64,000 bases of DNA from Methylophilaceae bacterium (GCA_013141125.1 JABFRO010000003.1:399514-463513); one strand, 5' to 3'. Positions 24,315 to 33,667 are shown, counted from the stretch's first letter. The notes: generated by a model from the letters alone, not told the origin. Made by a program: numbers and translations.

Positions 24315-25646
24315 ATGGGCGACTCCCAAGTGGATATAGTATTACTTCTGTTTTTGATTCTTTTGAACGGCGTTTTGGCGATGTCGGAAATCGCTGTAGT
24401 CTCCTCGCGCAAAGCACGTTTGCAAAAACTTGCGGATGACGATAGTCCCGGTGCGCAATCGGCGCTGGAACTTCACAGTGAACCCTCCACTTTTCTCTCC
24501 ACCGTTCAGGTTGGCATTACTACAGTGGGTATTTTAAGCGGTGCCATCGGCGAAACGGCACTGGCTGATCCGCTGACAGCATGGCTTGCCAGTTTTCCAC
24601 TACTAGAACCTCATGCCAGGGGCATCGCGATGACGATGGTTGTCGTGGGGCTGACCTATTTTTCTGTTGTAATCGGTGAGCTGGTTCCCAAGCAGTTGGG
24701 CTTGCTAGCGCCTGAAAAAACCGCATCCTTAATCGCAGCGCCGATGAATATGCTGGCACGAATAACACAGCCTGTGGTTTGGTCGCTTGCGGCATCTTCC
24801 AGCTTTTTGCTACGCATCATGGGTGCAGTGCGTCAGCTTGAGCCGCCGGTTACGGATGAAGAAATCAAGATGCTGATGGAACAGGGTTCCGAAGCGGGCG
24901 TATTTCATGAAAGCGAACAAGCTATTGTTTCAAATGTATTGCGTCTGGACGAGCAGCGCATCGGAGCCATCATGACGCACCGCAATGATATTTACGTGCT
25001 GGATCTGGAGGATACGGAAACCGAGATTCGCAGCCGCATTGCCGATAGCCCATACACGCGCATGGTGGTGTGTCGTGACGGGCTGGATCATATTGTGGGG
25101 ATATTGCGCACGGCAGACATTCTCAAGGATGCACTGGCAGGAAAACCCATTGCTGTTGAGCAGTCCTTACGTCCGCCGCTCTATGTGCCGAAAGGTGTCA
25201 CCACTACACATTTGCTTGAAAATTTCCGCAAAGCCCGTCAGCAATGTGCGTTAATCGTGGACGAATATGGTGAACTGCAGGGGCTGGTTACGTTGACCGA
25301 TGTGCTAACCTCCATCGTTGGCGAGTTACCCTCATCCGACAACCCCGAAGCGCAAGACATTGTGGTGCGTGAAGATGGCTCGTGGTTAATTGATGGTAGC
25401 GTCACGATTGAACGCATGAAATTCGTGCTTGAGATTGAGGATGAACTGCCCGGCGAAGAAGAAAATGCGTTCAATACCCTGGGCGGATTCATGATGCATG
25501 TACTTGGCCATATTCCAAAAACATCCGATCACTTTGAGAGTGGCCATTGCCGCTTTGAAGTCCTTGATATGGATAAAAATAGAGTGGACAAGGTATTGGT
25601 CGCGCGCGTGGCGCAGGCTACAAGCGCAGTTGCTAGTGAGGAATAG
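24315..25646 (+). CDS. CNNM/CorC-type transporter (DUF21-CBS-CorC_HlyC)
   Basis: A 443-residue inner-membrane protein of the hemolysin-C/CorC superfamily. It has a DUF21 membrane domain of four helices (VLLLFLILLNGVLAMSEIAVVSSRKARLQ, then GITTVGILSGAIGETALADP), a pair of CBS domains around residues 200-330 (HRNDIYVLDLE, GLVTLTDVLTSIVGEL) that sense nucleotides, and a C-terminal CorC_HlyC domain. Proteins of this type are proposed magnesium or cobalt exporters or membrane stress components. The gene starts at ATG 24315 and stands alone. Confidence 0.88.
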   Translation: MGDSQVDIVLLLFLILLNGVLAMSEIAVVSSRKARLQKLADDDSPGAQSALELHSEPSTFLSTVQVGITTVGILSGAIGETALADPLTAWLASFPLLEPHARGIAMTMVVVGLTYFSVVIGELVPKQLGLLAPEKTASLIAAPMNMLARITQPVVWSLAASSSFLLRIMGAVRQLEPPVTDEEIKMLMEQGSEAGVFHESEQAIVSNVLRLDEQRIGAIMTHRNDIYVLDLEDTETEIRSRIADSPYTRMVVCRDGLDHIVGILRTADILKDALAGKPIAVEQSLRPPLYVPKGVTTTHLLENFRKARQQCALIVDEYGELQGLVTLTDVLTSIVGELPSSDNPEAQDIVVREDGSWLIDGSVTIERMKFVLEIEDELPGEEENAFNTLGGFMMHVLGHIPKTSDHFESGHCRFEVLDMDKNRVDKVLVARVAQATSAVASEE

Positions 25647-25745
25647 CAGCGAATGACGCAGGGCGCTGCTGCCAATTGCGCACGGCACTGTTATTTTTAC
25701 GGTACAGCAATGGGTATAAAACGTTTAAAGTCTAGGAGGATGACG

Positions 25746-26096
25746 GTGAATTTTGAGAAAATGTCAGAAAATGAAATATTGGATATTGCCAATCCAATCA
25801 TGGACAACCTTATGGATGCCTCCACAGAAATTGATCATGAACGGCATACGAAAGATTTCACAGACAGGATGAAAAACATAGTTACAAAAGAATATCTTCA
25901 AGAAGTCTGTAAGCATTACCAAGCAGAAAAGGGCTACTTCTCAAAGCGTGAACCTGTGGCAGTATTTAGGCGGCCAGATTCAGCAGCCATTATATGGAAG
26001 CAGACATTTACAAAAGCTCAGGGTGCGTTTGTTGCTGAAATGGTTTTAATCAACAAGGATGGAGAGTATCTGGTCGATCATGCAATGGTTTTCTAA
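25746..26096 (+). CDS. Hypothetical protein, possible nuclear-transport-factor-like fold
   Basis: A 116-residue hypothetical protein (MSENEILDIANPIMDNLMDAS at the start of the conserved part). It is predicted helical first (about residues 1-60), then beta-rich (VAVFRRPDSAAIIWKQTF, FVAEMVLINKDGEYLVDH). The strand-rich end resembles SnoaL-like folds, but no catalytic residues are obvious. Start choice: AGGAGG at 25734-25739 is directly against the ATG at 25740 but six bases from the GTG at 25746, which has ideal spacing, so GTG is preferred. The upstream frame to 25653 is not supported by a ribosome site. Confidence 0.55.
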   Translation: MNFEKMSENEILDIANPIMDNLMDASTEIDHERHTKDFTDRMKNIVTKEYLQEVCKHYQAEKGYFSKREPVAVFRRPDSAAIIWKQTFTKAQGAFVAEMVLINKDGEYLVDHAMVF

Positions 26097-26249
26097 AATT
26101 GTTCAGCAAAGTGCCCTTGCCGACTTGCTGGTGAAGTCCTTTGCAAAAGTCTAAATCACCAGCTGCTCGCCCTGAGCTTGTCGAATGGCTGTACATGCAA
26201 TATGCAATTCCACCCCAATTCAGCAGTCGCAACTCAAATCTTGCCACTT

Positions 26250-26740
26250 ACTTCTGTTGCTTACGTAACCGTTGTGATCCCCGCACTGAATGAGGCTGGG
26301 CGCATTGCCGAAGTCATCGCTTACGCCACTGATCTGGCTATCGCCGTGATCGTCGGCGTGATTATTGCCGCGCTGGTGTTCGCCTGGCAACATGCCAAAA
26401 ATATTGAAGTGGTAGTCAGTACCGAAGAGCTTGGCTGGAAAGTTTATGATCTGTACGGCTCGCTATTCTTCGCCTCCACGCAAAACTTTCTGGCGCTGTT
26501 TTCGACCAAGGATGACCCCGCAGAAGTGGTGATTGATTTCAAAAACGCGCGCGTCAAAGATCATTCCGCTCTGGAAGCTATCGACCTGCTGGCGGAACGC
26601 TACACGCAACTCGGCAAAAACTGCATCTACGCCATTTAAGCCCGGATTATCTGGAGCTGCTGTATAAAGCCAAAGGCATGATAGAAGTGAATATAACGAA
26701 AGACCCGCTGTATCATCCGACAGACAATCGTCTGGGGTGA
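26250..26740 (+). pseudogene. Fusion remnant: GT2 N-terminus joined to SulP transporter C-terminus, frameshifted
   Basis: At 26250-26326 one frame reads VTVVIPALNEAGRIAEVIAYA, the start of a family 2 glycosyltransferase. It then continues directly as DLAIAVIVGVIIAALVFAWQHAKNIEV and a STAS domain (DPAEVVIDFKNARVKDHSALEAIDLL), the end of a SulP anion transporter. The frame ends at TAA 26637-26639 because of a one-base loss in an A run at 26616-26620. Restoring the base gives continued SulP C-terminal sequence (LHLRHLSPDYLELLYKA...) to TGA 26738-26740. Two genes have been joined by deletion and then frameshifted. Confidence 0.7.
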
Positions 26741-26775
26741 GCCTGGCATCGTCGAGATAAAGGAGGCCATAAGCC

Positions 26776-27984
26776 ATGGAATTGCATCAATTTTTTCTCT
26801 TTCTCGCTATTATTTTAATCGCGGCGCGGCTGTTGTCGGAAACTGTCGCGCGATTTGGCATTCCCTCGGTGATTGGTGAGCTGGTTGCGGGTTTAATCAT
26901 AGGCCCTTCGCTGCTGGGTTGGGTTTCACCCGATACCACAATGAAGCTACTGGCTGAAATCGGCATTATTCTGCTGCTGTTTGAAGTAGGCATGGATACC
27001 AATCTGCACCGCTTGGCGAGTTCAGGTAGCAAGCCTTATATCGTCGCTGTGGTGGGGTTTGGTTTGCCATTTGCACTCGGTTACAGTGTCAGCGCCTGGC
27101 TGTTTGCCCTGCCGCAACTGACGGCTTTATTTATAGGTGGCACGCTCACCGCCACCAGTATCGGCATCACCGTGCGTGTGCTGGATGACTTGGGTAAGCG
27201 TCATTCCGACGAAGCGCAGATTGTCATCGGCGCAGCGGTACTGGACGATATTCTCGGCGTGCTGGCGCTGGCGTTTCTCTACCAATTTGCCGTCGAGCAA
27301 CAGGTTTCGCTCAAAGCCCTGGGCGAAGTCAGCTTGTACATTATCTTGTTCATGTTACTGGCACCCATAGTTGCCAAACTCGCTGCGATATTGATTGACA
27401 AGCTCGATCAGCACGCGGCCTCTCCCGGTCTATTGCTGACCATGGCACTGTCGCTGATTTTGTTATTCTCCTGGCTGGCACATGCGCTGGGCGCGCCCGA
27501 AATCATGGGCGGTTTTGCTGCTGGCTTGGCTTTCAGCCAGCATTTCGGCTTAAAACTACCCATGGGCAAAGCCTCGCTTAATTTTGCCCCTAGCCCTAAA
27601 CTGGCGCATAAGCTTGAGGAGCAAATGCGCCCGCTGATTCACACGTTCTCGCCACTGTTCTTTGTCATGGTCGGTGTGTCGCTGAATTTAAGTGCGGTGG
27701 ATTGGAACTCGTCTTTTATCTGGGCACTGGCGGGCTCATTGCTGTTTGCTGCTTTTGTAGGCAAATTCGCAGCGGGCTTCTTCATCCGCGAACCACGCCG
27801 CAATCAGATTGCCATCGGTCTATCCATGATTCCGCGTGGTGAAGTGGGCTTGATTTTTGCGCAGCTGGGTTTTAGCCAGGGTATTTTAAATGGCGAACTG
27901 TATGCTGCGTTGCTGATTGTCATTGCACTGACGACTATATCACCGCCATTTTTACTCAAATGGTATTACGCGGCTACAGGATAA
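26776..27984 (+). CDS. CPA2-type cation:proton antiporter
   Basis: A 402-residue membrane antiporter of the KefB/NapA (CPA2) group with about 12 helices. It contains FGIPSVIGELVAGLIIGPSLLG in the first helices, the GTLTATSIGITVRVLDDLG segment and HSDEAQIVIGAAVLDDILGVLALA, with the Asp pair needed for ion exchange. It lacks the cytoplasmic TrkA-N nucleotide-binding domain of KefB, so it is not a glutathione-gated potassium channel. A strong ribosome site, AGGAGG at 26761-26766, precedes the ATG by nine bases. It probably exchanges Na+ or K+ for H+, complementing the kdp system. Confidence 0.88.
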   Translation: MELHQFFLFLAIILIAARLLSETVARFGIPSVIGELVAGLIIGPSLLGWVSPDTTMKLLAEIGIILLLFEVGMDTNLHRLASSGSKPYIVAVVGFGLPFALGYSVSAWLFALPQLTALFIGGTLTATSIGITVRVLDDLGKRHSDEAQIVIGAAVLDDILGVLALAFLYQFAVEQQVSLKALGEVSLYIILFMLLAPIVAKLAAILIDKLDQHAASPGLLLTMALSLILLFSWLAHALGAPEIMGGFAAGLAFSQHFGLKLPMGKASLNFAPSPKLAHKLEEQMRPLIHTFSPLFFVMVGVSLNLSAVDWNSSFIWALAGSLLFAAFVGKFAAGFFIREPRRNQIAIGLSMIPRGEVGLIFAQLGFSQGILNGELYAALLIVIALTTISPPFLLKWYYAATG

Positions 27985-28163
27985 ATGGCAAAACCTGGAA
28001 TATAAAATATCTTACTATTAATACATTCTCACACCCTCGAATATTTGCTTGTATTAGCTCAGAGCTGATCTAATCGTTACCAAATTTTCAGTGTATCAAC
28101 CAATGTGGATTTGTTTAAGTTTTTATCTCAAAATACTTTCTCATTGGATAAATTTACCAATAA

Positions 28164-29468
28164 TTATTTTTGTTTAACCAGCCAGCTATTTACTTCATGC
28201 AAATTTCCCTCACTGATGGTACCAATCGCCTTCAAAAAGCGAATTCGGTTAGTGATATATTTATATCGCGCCTTGGATAAGGCGCGTTTGGCTTTGAACT
28301 CTTCCTGTTGCGCCCGTAACACATCAGAGATGGATTCAACGCCGTATTTGAGTCCGCTTTGCATGGCCTCCAGTGATTTGGCTGCTGACCTCAGCGCGAT
28401 TTCCGAAGCTTTAATACGCCGTGCGTTAGCATTAGAGGCGGTGTAGGCATCACTGACTTCCTTGATTAATGCGCGGGTCTTGGCTTCCTTTTCTTCTTGG
28501 ATCATGGATAAACGACTTTGTGCTTCCCGCATGCGGTACGTGGTCATTCCGCCGGTAAAAATCGGAATATTGATGTTGATAGCCGCTACTTGGGTTTGGT
28601 ATTGGCTGGAGAGGGAGTTTTGATAGCCGGTATTGGTATCGTAATAATTCAGTTGTAAATCTACAACCGGCAAATATTTAGATTTTTGCACAGTGACATT
28701 ATTGTTTGCGGCTTCAATGGCACTCTGCTTGGCAGCCAGAATCGGATTTTCGCTTTTAGCCACTTGAATCCAATCTTCGAGTTTACCTTCCAGATCGTTG
28801 TATTCAATATTCTCGCGCAGTTTGTTAAGCTGTAGGGGAAACTGATTGGTTAACTCGTTTAAAGCCTGTTTGGTGATGGTCAAGTTGCTTTCTGCCTCTA
28901 TTTCATCGGCTTTTAATTGATCCAGTCTGGCTTCGACTTCATACACATCCGGGATAGTGACCAGTTGCTTGGTGAACAGCTTTTTTATTTGTTCCAGTTG
29001 CGAAGATGTGGCCTGAATTTCTAATTGTGTCAGATAGAGCGCGTCTTCCGCATCCAGGGATGAAAAATAGCGCTCGATTACATTGAGCATCAACGCGTGT
29101 TGCGCGTCAGTTAGTTCTGATGCGTATTGATTTTCCACTTCCTGAGCACGCCGCCAATCCCAGAATTTTGCAAAATCAATCAGGCTTTGGTTTAAGGAAA
29201 TGTAATAGCGAGTACCAGCATAATTGTTGTCTTTTTTGTTCAAGTGCTGATTATTGGCCGACCAATTAGCACTTGCGTTGACTTGCGGTAGCAATTGCCC
29301 CAACGCTTGACCCTTTTGGGCATTGCCTAAATTTACCTTGAATTGTGCGGTTCGAAGTTCAGGATCTGCCCGTAGTGCCTGTTGGTAAATATCCAGCAAA
29401 TCTTCCGCATTTGCCAATGTAGTCTGGATTAGCAGAAGGATTAAGCCTATTTTTTTTAGAAAAGACAT
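28164..29468 (-). CDS. TolC-family outer membrane channel of the type I secretion system
   Basis: A 434-residue TolC-family outer membrane efflux protein with a signal peptide (LGLIL near the N-terminus). The repeated helical pattern is clear: ALRADPELRTAQFKVNLGNAQKGQALGQLLPQVNASANW, QSLIDFAKFWDWRRAQEVENQYAS, then a second half with GGMTTYRMREAQSRLSMIQEEKEAKTRALIKEVSDAYTAS. It forms the trimeric exit duct. It is the last gene of the rtx-ABC-HlyD-TolC operon, six bases after the HlyD gene. It would accept the RTX protein delivered from the cytoplasm through the ABC/HlyD complex. Confidence 0.88.
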   Translation of the reverse strand: MSFLKKIGLILLLIQTTLANAEDLLDIYQQALRADPELRTAQFKVNLGNAQKGQALGQLLPQVNASANWSANNQHLNKKDNNYAGTRYYISLNQSLIDFAKFWDWRRAQEVENQYASELTDAQHALMLNVIERYFSSLDAEDALYLTQLEIQATSSQLEQIKKLFTKQLVTIPDVYEVEARLDQLKADEIEAESNLTITKQALNELTNQFPLQLNKLRENIEYNDLEGKLEDWIQVAKSENPILAAKQSAIEAANNNVTVQKSKYLPVVDLQLNYYDTNTGYQNSLSSQYQTQVAAININIPIFTGGMTTYRMREAQSRLSMIQEEKEAKTRALIKEVSDAYTASNANARRIKASEIALRSAAKSLEAMQSGLKYGVESISDVLRAQQEEFKAKRALSKARYKYITNRIRFLKAIGTISEGNLHEVNSWLVKQK

Positions 29469-29473
29469 GATAT

Positions 29474-30793
29474 TTAGTCCTCCCTGAATGATCTTGCAAA
29501 CGCATTGCTGATGGGGTTGGTCAGATATTCGTACGCTGTACGTGTACCGGTTTTTATCAATACCTCAACCGGCATGCCAGGAACGAGTGCCAGGTGTTTC
29601 AACTTGTGATAGCTTTCGGGAGTCAATTCGACTTGTGCTTCAAAATAGGGTGCTCCGGTTTTCTCTTCGATCAGTCGGTCAGCTGACAGATTGATTACCT
29701 TGCCTTCGGTTACCGGTGTAATTGCTTGTTTAAAAGCGGTAAAGCGAATTTCTGCAATCAAGCCCACATTTACGCGGTCAATATCCATGGGAGAAACTTG
29801 GGCATTGACGATTAATTCCTCTTTTTGCGGCACAATATCCAAAATTGGATGACCCGGTTGGATTACTCCGCCCAATGTGTGTACGGCCAACTCCATGATG
29901 CGGCCGGATACCGGTGCCTTAATGTCGATACGCTGAACTTTGTCTTTAGTGGCCAACATTTTCTGATTAACTTCATGAAAATCGGTTTGAACCTCGCTCA
30001 ACTTGCCGGTAACATCTTCCTGAAATTTTTTTCCTAGTTGCAGAATTTGTAGTTTTGTTTCACCAATCTGAATCTGACTGCTTGCAATTTCCGAACTCAA
30101 GCCCGATATATCCCCAAGACTGGAGGAATAGTTGCGCTCCATTTCCTGCAATCTTTGCTTGTTCACAAAACCTTCGGCCAATAACTCCTTGAGGTCTCGA
30201 GCTTCCTCGCTATATGACCTTATTAAATCCTGCTTGCTTCTACTTTGGCCGTTGAGACCTTCAATTTTTGATTGCAACTGATCTATACGTTGCCTGAGAA
30301 CAGCCATTTCTCCTTCATGTGCATTCTTGCGCGCCAGAAAAATCTGGTTTTCGGTATTTCTGGCTTCAAGTATGCGCGGGTCGCTGACATCACTCAGAGC
30401 CTCAGGGTAAACCACTTGGGATTTGTGATCGCGCTCGGCTTCCAATCTAGCGACTTGGGCGGCCAGAGTGATGAATTTACTACGTGCAATTTCCAATTGC
30501 GCTTTGTTTTCTGTACCATCCAGCGTTAGCAGTAAATCGCCTTTTTTGACAATATCGCCATCCTTGACCAGTAATTGGCTGACAATGCCGCCATCCAGAT
30601 GTTGGATGGTTTTTTTGTGTGATTTGACGACAACATAACCTGTGGCGATGGCGGCACCATCAATAGGAGCAAGAATTGACCAAATGCCAAATACGCCCAA
30701 TGTTGCCAAAGTCACTATGATTCCGATTCTACGAATTGGTCTATCATCGGTCAGATCAAAGTTTTGTGGGAGTGTCGTATTGTTAGGATTCAT
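29474..30793 (-). CDS. HlyD-family membrane fusion protein of the type I secretion system
   Basis: A 439-residue HlyD/PrtE-type periplasmic adaptor. It has one N-terminal membrane helix (IGIIVTLATLGVFGIWSILAPIDGAA), the lipoyl-like start GYVVVKSHKKTIQHLDGGIVSQLLVKDGDIVKKGDLLLTLDGT, a long central coiled coil (about residues 130-290) and the C-terminal VSGRIMELAVHTLGGVIQPGHPILDIVPQKE with the second half-lipoyl and beta-barrel. It bridges the ABC transporter and the TolC duct. It starts 11 bases after the ABC gene stop. Confidence 0.9.
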   Translation of the reverse strand: MNPNNTTLPQNFDLTDDRPIRRIGIIVTLATLGVFGIWSILAPIDGAAIATGYVVVKSHKKTIQHLDGGIVSQLLVKDGDIVKKGDLLLTLDGTENKAQLEIARSKFITLAAQVARLEAERDHKSQVVYPEALSDVSDPRILEARNTENQIFLARKNAHEGEMAVLRQRIDQLQSKIEGLNGQSRSKQDLIRSYSEEARDLKELLAEGFVNKQRLQEMERNYSSSLGDISGLSSEIASSQIQIGETKLQILQLGKKFQEDVTGKLSEVQTDFHEVNQKMLATKDKVQRIDIKAPVSGRIMELAVHTLGGVIQPGHPILDIVPQKEELIVNAQVSPMDIDRVNVGLIAEIRFTAFKQAITPVTEGKVINLSADRLIEEKTGAPYFEAQVELTPESYHKLKHLALVPGMPVEVLIKTGTRTAYEYLTNPISNAFARSFRED

Positions 30794-30803
30794 GATTTTG
30801 TGC

Positions 30804-32528
30804 TCATGACTGAACTGAAGTGTAAGCGGGTAAATTCACCACGGTTTGCATGCGATTCTGCAATTGGGCAATCACTTTTTCGCGCGGTCCATAAAGTGCC
30901 AATTGCCCATCATTGAGAACGAGTAATTTGTCAGCGGTCGAAAGCACACTTTGTTTGTGGGTGATTAAAACGACTGTGACATTTTTTTCCTTTAAGCGCT
31001 TCAAGGTATTATGCAGTGCGGCTTCACCCTGTTCATCGAGATTGGAGTTTGGTTCATCCAGCACTACTAACACAGGATTACCATATAAGGCGCGTGCCAA
31101 TCCTATGCGTTGTCTTTGTCCGCCGGACAATGTTCCACCACCGGCACCGATGACAGTATCGTAACCTTCCGGTAAACGCAGTATCAATTCATGCACATCT
31201 GCCAGTTGGGCAGCCTCTACGACTTTTTCTGCCTTAATCTCTCCAAAGCGGGCAATATTTTCACTGATTGATCCTTCAAACAGTTCAACATCCTGGGGTA
31301 AATAGCCAATATAAGGACCGAGCTCTTCCCGGTTCCAGGTTGAAATATCGGCTCCGTCCAGACGTATCTTGCCTCTAACCGCAGGCCAGATTCCCAGCAA
31401 GGCTCTGGCTAATGTGGATTTGCCGGCACCACTGGGGCCAATGACACCAACAAAATTTCCAGACACAATGCCAAAGCTGACACCCTTTAATGTGGCACGT
31501 TGAGCGCCCGGTGGAACAACATGGACATCTTCCAGCTTGATAGCTCCAGTAGGCGCAGGCAAACTCATTTTGCTGATTTCTTCCGGTGTCTGAGATAACA
31601 TATTTTGCAAGCGAAAATATTGACCGCGTGCGTTTACAAAGCCTTTCCAGGTGGAGATCATCAAATCAATAGGCGCTAGCGCACGGCCCAGCAGAATGGA
31701 ACCGGCAATCATTAAACCAGAGGAAATCTCGCGTTCAATTACCAAATAGGCACCCAAGCCCAGAATCAGAGATTGCGCCGTAATGCGTACCACTTTTGAG
31801 GCTGCTCCGAGCAATCCGGCGTGCGAGCTGGCGAGGGATTGCAGGCTTAATACCTGATGAGACGTTGTAAGCCAGCGTTGGCGAATATCCGGCATCATAC
31901 CCATGGCTTCGATGACTTCTGCATTGCGCAGGTTTTGATTCACCTGATTACGTCCTATCATGGCCAAACGATTCGCTTCTTCCAATGTTTTTGCAGTCGT
32001 TTTTTCATTGGCAATGGCGATCATCACTAAAATAATTACTGTAGCGGTAGAAAACCAGCCGAACCAAGGGTGAAACACGAAAATTAAAGCAATATAAATC
32101 GGAGTCCAAGGCGCATCAAAGAAGGCAAACAGGCCGTTGCCGGTTAAAAACTGACGAAGCGCAGTCAAATCGTCCAATGCTTGTGTTGTCGCACGCTGTC
32201 CGCCCGAGTTGAGTGACTGTTTATAGGCGACAGCAAAGATCCGTTGGTTCAGCAAGGTTTCCAGTCGTGCGCTGGCCCGTACCAGAATTTGCGAACGTAC
32301 CCATTCCAATAGGCTCATGGTTAGAAAAAGCGCAACCATGATCAGGGTGAGCATCAGCAGGGTGGTCTTGTTGCCACTGGCTACCACACGGTCATATACC
32401 TGCAGCATATAGATGGAAGGCGCAAGCATCAGCAAGTTGATCAGCAGGCTGAAACCTGCAGCAGAAACAAATGCCCCACGACATTCCCTGAGTGCTCTTT
32501 GCAAATCATTTCCGATAGTATTATTCAT
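30804..32528 (-). CDS. Type I secretion ABC transporter (PrtD/LapB type)
   Basis: A 574-residue ABC exporter with a fused transmembrane and nucleotide-binding domain. The first 300 residues are the membrane part (AAGFSLLINLLMLAPSIYMLQVYDRV is typical of the PrtD group). The ATPase part has Walker A GPSGAGKST, the Q-loop LPQDVELFEGSISENIARFG, the signature LSGGQRQRIGLARAL and Walker B VLVVLDEPNSNLDEQG. No C39 peptidase domain is present. The frame extends to 32600, but the ATG at 32528 (MNNTIGNDLQRAL) with an AGGAC upstream is preferred. It should export the RTX protein encoded upstream. Confidence 0.9.
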   Translation of the reverse strand: MNNTIGNDLQRALRECRGAFVSAAGFSLLINLLMLAPSIYMLQVYDRVVASGNKTTLLMLTLIMVALFLTMSLLEWVRSQILVRASARLETLLNQRIFAVAYKQSLNSGGQRATTQALDDLTALRQFLTGNGLFAFFDAPWTPIYIALIFVFHPWFGWFSTATVIILVMIAIANEKTTAKTLEEANRLAMIGRNQVNQNLRNAEVIEAMGMMPDIRQRWLTTSHQVLSLQSLASSHAGLLGAASKVVRITAQSLILGLGAYLVIEREISSGLMIAGSILLGRALAPIDLMISTWKGFVNARGQYFRLQNMLSQTPEEISKMSLPAPTGAIKLEDVHVVPPGAQRATLKGVSFGIVSGNFVGVIGPSGAGKSTLARALLGIWPAVRGKIRLDGADISTWNREELGPYIGYLPQDVELFEGSISENIARFGEIKAEKVVEAAQLADVHELILRLPEGYDTVIGAGGGTLSGGQRQRIGLARALYGNPVLVVLDEPNSNLDEQGEAALHNTLKRLKEKNVTVVLITHKQSVLSTADKLLVLNDGQLALYGPREKVIAQLQNRMQTVVNLPAYTSVQS

Positions 32529-32705
32529 GCCGAGTCCTAATTCTTGCGTTGACAGACGAGAGGTTTTAGCAAGTGTTTTGTTGCTGCTTCTGGTTTGCAA
32601 GGAAAAGCAAGGCTAGTCACAGTAAAATTCACCGTTTCAGAACGGTCCCGGTTGATCATCCGAAAGTTGTCAATGCATCTGAAAATTGGTTTTGCTATAA
32701 TTAAG

Positions 32706-32731
32706 CGCCGACGAGTTAATGCTCGTCGGCG
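32706..32731. repeat. Ten-bp perfect stem-loop between rtx and ABC gene
   Basis: CGCCGACGAG (32706-32715), loop TTAATG, then CTCGTCGGCG (32722-32731). It lies in the 300-base space between the RTX gene and the ABC gene. On the operon's strand it is not followed by a T run, so it is probably not a classical terminator; it could be a stabilising or processing hairpin. Confidence 0.6.
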
Positions 32732-32787
32732 GACAAACAAGGTTGCTTTTTTTAACATGCTCAGTGCTAAAATGGCCTCGATTGTTC

Positions 32788-32819
32788 TATGTAATGGGCA
32801 GAGGATCGCCCATTACATA
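32788..32819 (-). terminator. Twelve-bp stem-loop just after the rtx stop codon
   Basis: On the operon strand, TATGTAATGGGC pairs with GCCCATTACATA across an eight-base loop, starting eight bases after the end of the RTX gene. No T tract follows (the next bases are GAACAATCG), so it is likely an attenuating or mRNA-protecting hairpin rather than a full terminator. It would allow much RTX protein to be made relative to the secretion machinery. Confidence 0.5.
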
Positions 32820-32827
32820 CTTGCTTC

Positions 32828-33667
32828 TCATGCGATTACATCCAGGCTTGGAGCAAACCCGGATGCACCAACCAGTTTGATTTGTAAATCTGCGCCACCA
32901 TAAACATCGGCAGCAAACAAACCTGTTGTCGAGTTATATGAGAACTGATTGGATGAAAAGGCCTGGTCACCTGCAACCCACAGATTGGCATCTATCGTGG
33001 AAAGATCAATCTTGTCTCCTTCCCACCATTTGAAATCGGCAATCGTATCGATCGCTCCGCCGTAGGGACTATCACTCACTGAATTGAAGTCGAAGGAATC
33101 GGCGCCAGTGCCACCAGTCAGATAGTCTTGCCCGGTGCCGCCATCAATCAAATCATTATCAGCTTCACCGTTCAGAGTATCGTTACCACTTCCTCCGAAC
33201 AGCTTGTCATTGCCGTAATAACCGAGCAGATAATCATTGCCAGCTTCGCCGTACAAGGTATCGTTACCATACCAGCCATCGAGCGTGTCATTGCCGTAAT
33301 AACCAAGCAGGGTGTCGTTACCGTCACCACCATTTAGATAGTCGTTACCATACCAGCCATCGAGCGTGTCATTACCCGCACCTCCGTAGAGATTGTCGTT
33401 ACCGTAATCCCCGAATAGATAGTCATTTCCGGTGCCTCCATCCAGAGTATCATCTCCGTAGCCACCATAAAGACTATCATCTCCGCTGCCTCCGTTTAGA
33501 TAGTCATTCCCATCATATCCTTTCAAAATATCGTTGCCAGCATACCCATAAATTGAATCTGCAGCATTTGTGCCATCCAATTGAGAGTAATACTTATATG
33601 GCGGCCACGTCCAACCCCATTGCCATGTATTGTTGTCGTTGGAATCAGTACCATAAATAGTTGCCAT
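32828..33667 (-). CDS. Short Tyr/Trp-rich RTX repeat protein, type I secretion substrate
   Basis: A 279-residue secreted protein made almost entirely of RTX calcium-binding repeats. After a Trp/Tyr-rich start (NNTWQWGWTWPPYKYYSQLDG) comes a block, about residues 38-180, of nine-residue repeats of the form GGxGNDxLx. Many units replace the second G with aromatic residues (GYYGNDTLD, GWYGNDYLN, GDYGNDNLY). The C-terminal 90 residues, from about GGTGADSFDFNSVSD to the end, match the serralysin M10 C-terminal domain (IADFKWWEGDKIDLSTIDAN) that carries the type I secretion signal. No enzyme domain is visible. It heads its own secretion operon. Confidence 0.9.
   Translation of the reverse strand: MATIYGTDSNDNNTWQWGWTWPPYKYYSQLDGTNAADSIYGYAGNDILKGYDGNDYLNGGSGDDSLYGGYGDDTLDGGTGNDYLFGDYGNDNLYGGAGNDTLDGWYGNDYLNGGDGNDTLLGYYGNDTLDGWYGNDTLYGEAGNDYLLGYYGNDKLFGGSGNDTLNGEADNDLIDGGTGQDYLTGGTGADSFDFNSVSDSPYGGAIDTIADFKWWEGDKIDLSTIDANLWVAGDQAFSSNQFSYNSTTGLFAADVYGGADLQIKLVGASGFAPSLDVIA

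Noticed and set aside
32706..32753. The 10-bp stem followed by a T run as a forward terminator
   Set aside because: The T run lies about 15 bases from the stem and there is no forward gene upstream to terminate.
33128..33337. Forward frame opposite the RTX repeats
   Set aside because: Low-complexity reading of the repeat DNA.
33150..33560. Possible CRISPR-like periodic repeats
   Set aside because: The periodicity is 27 bases, matching nine-residue RTX units in a coding frame, with no spacers.
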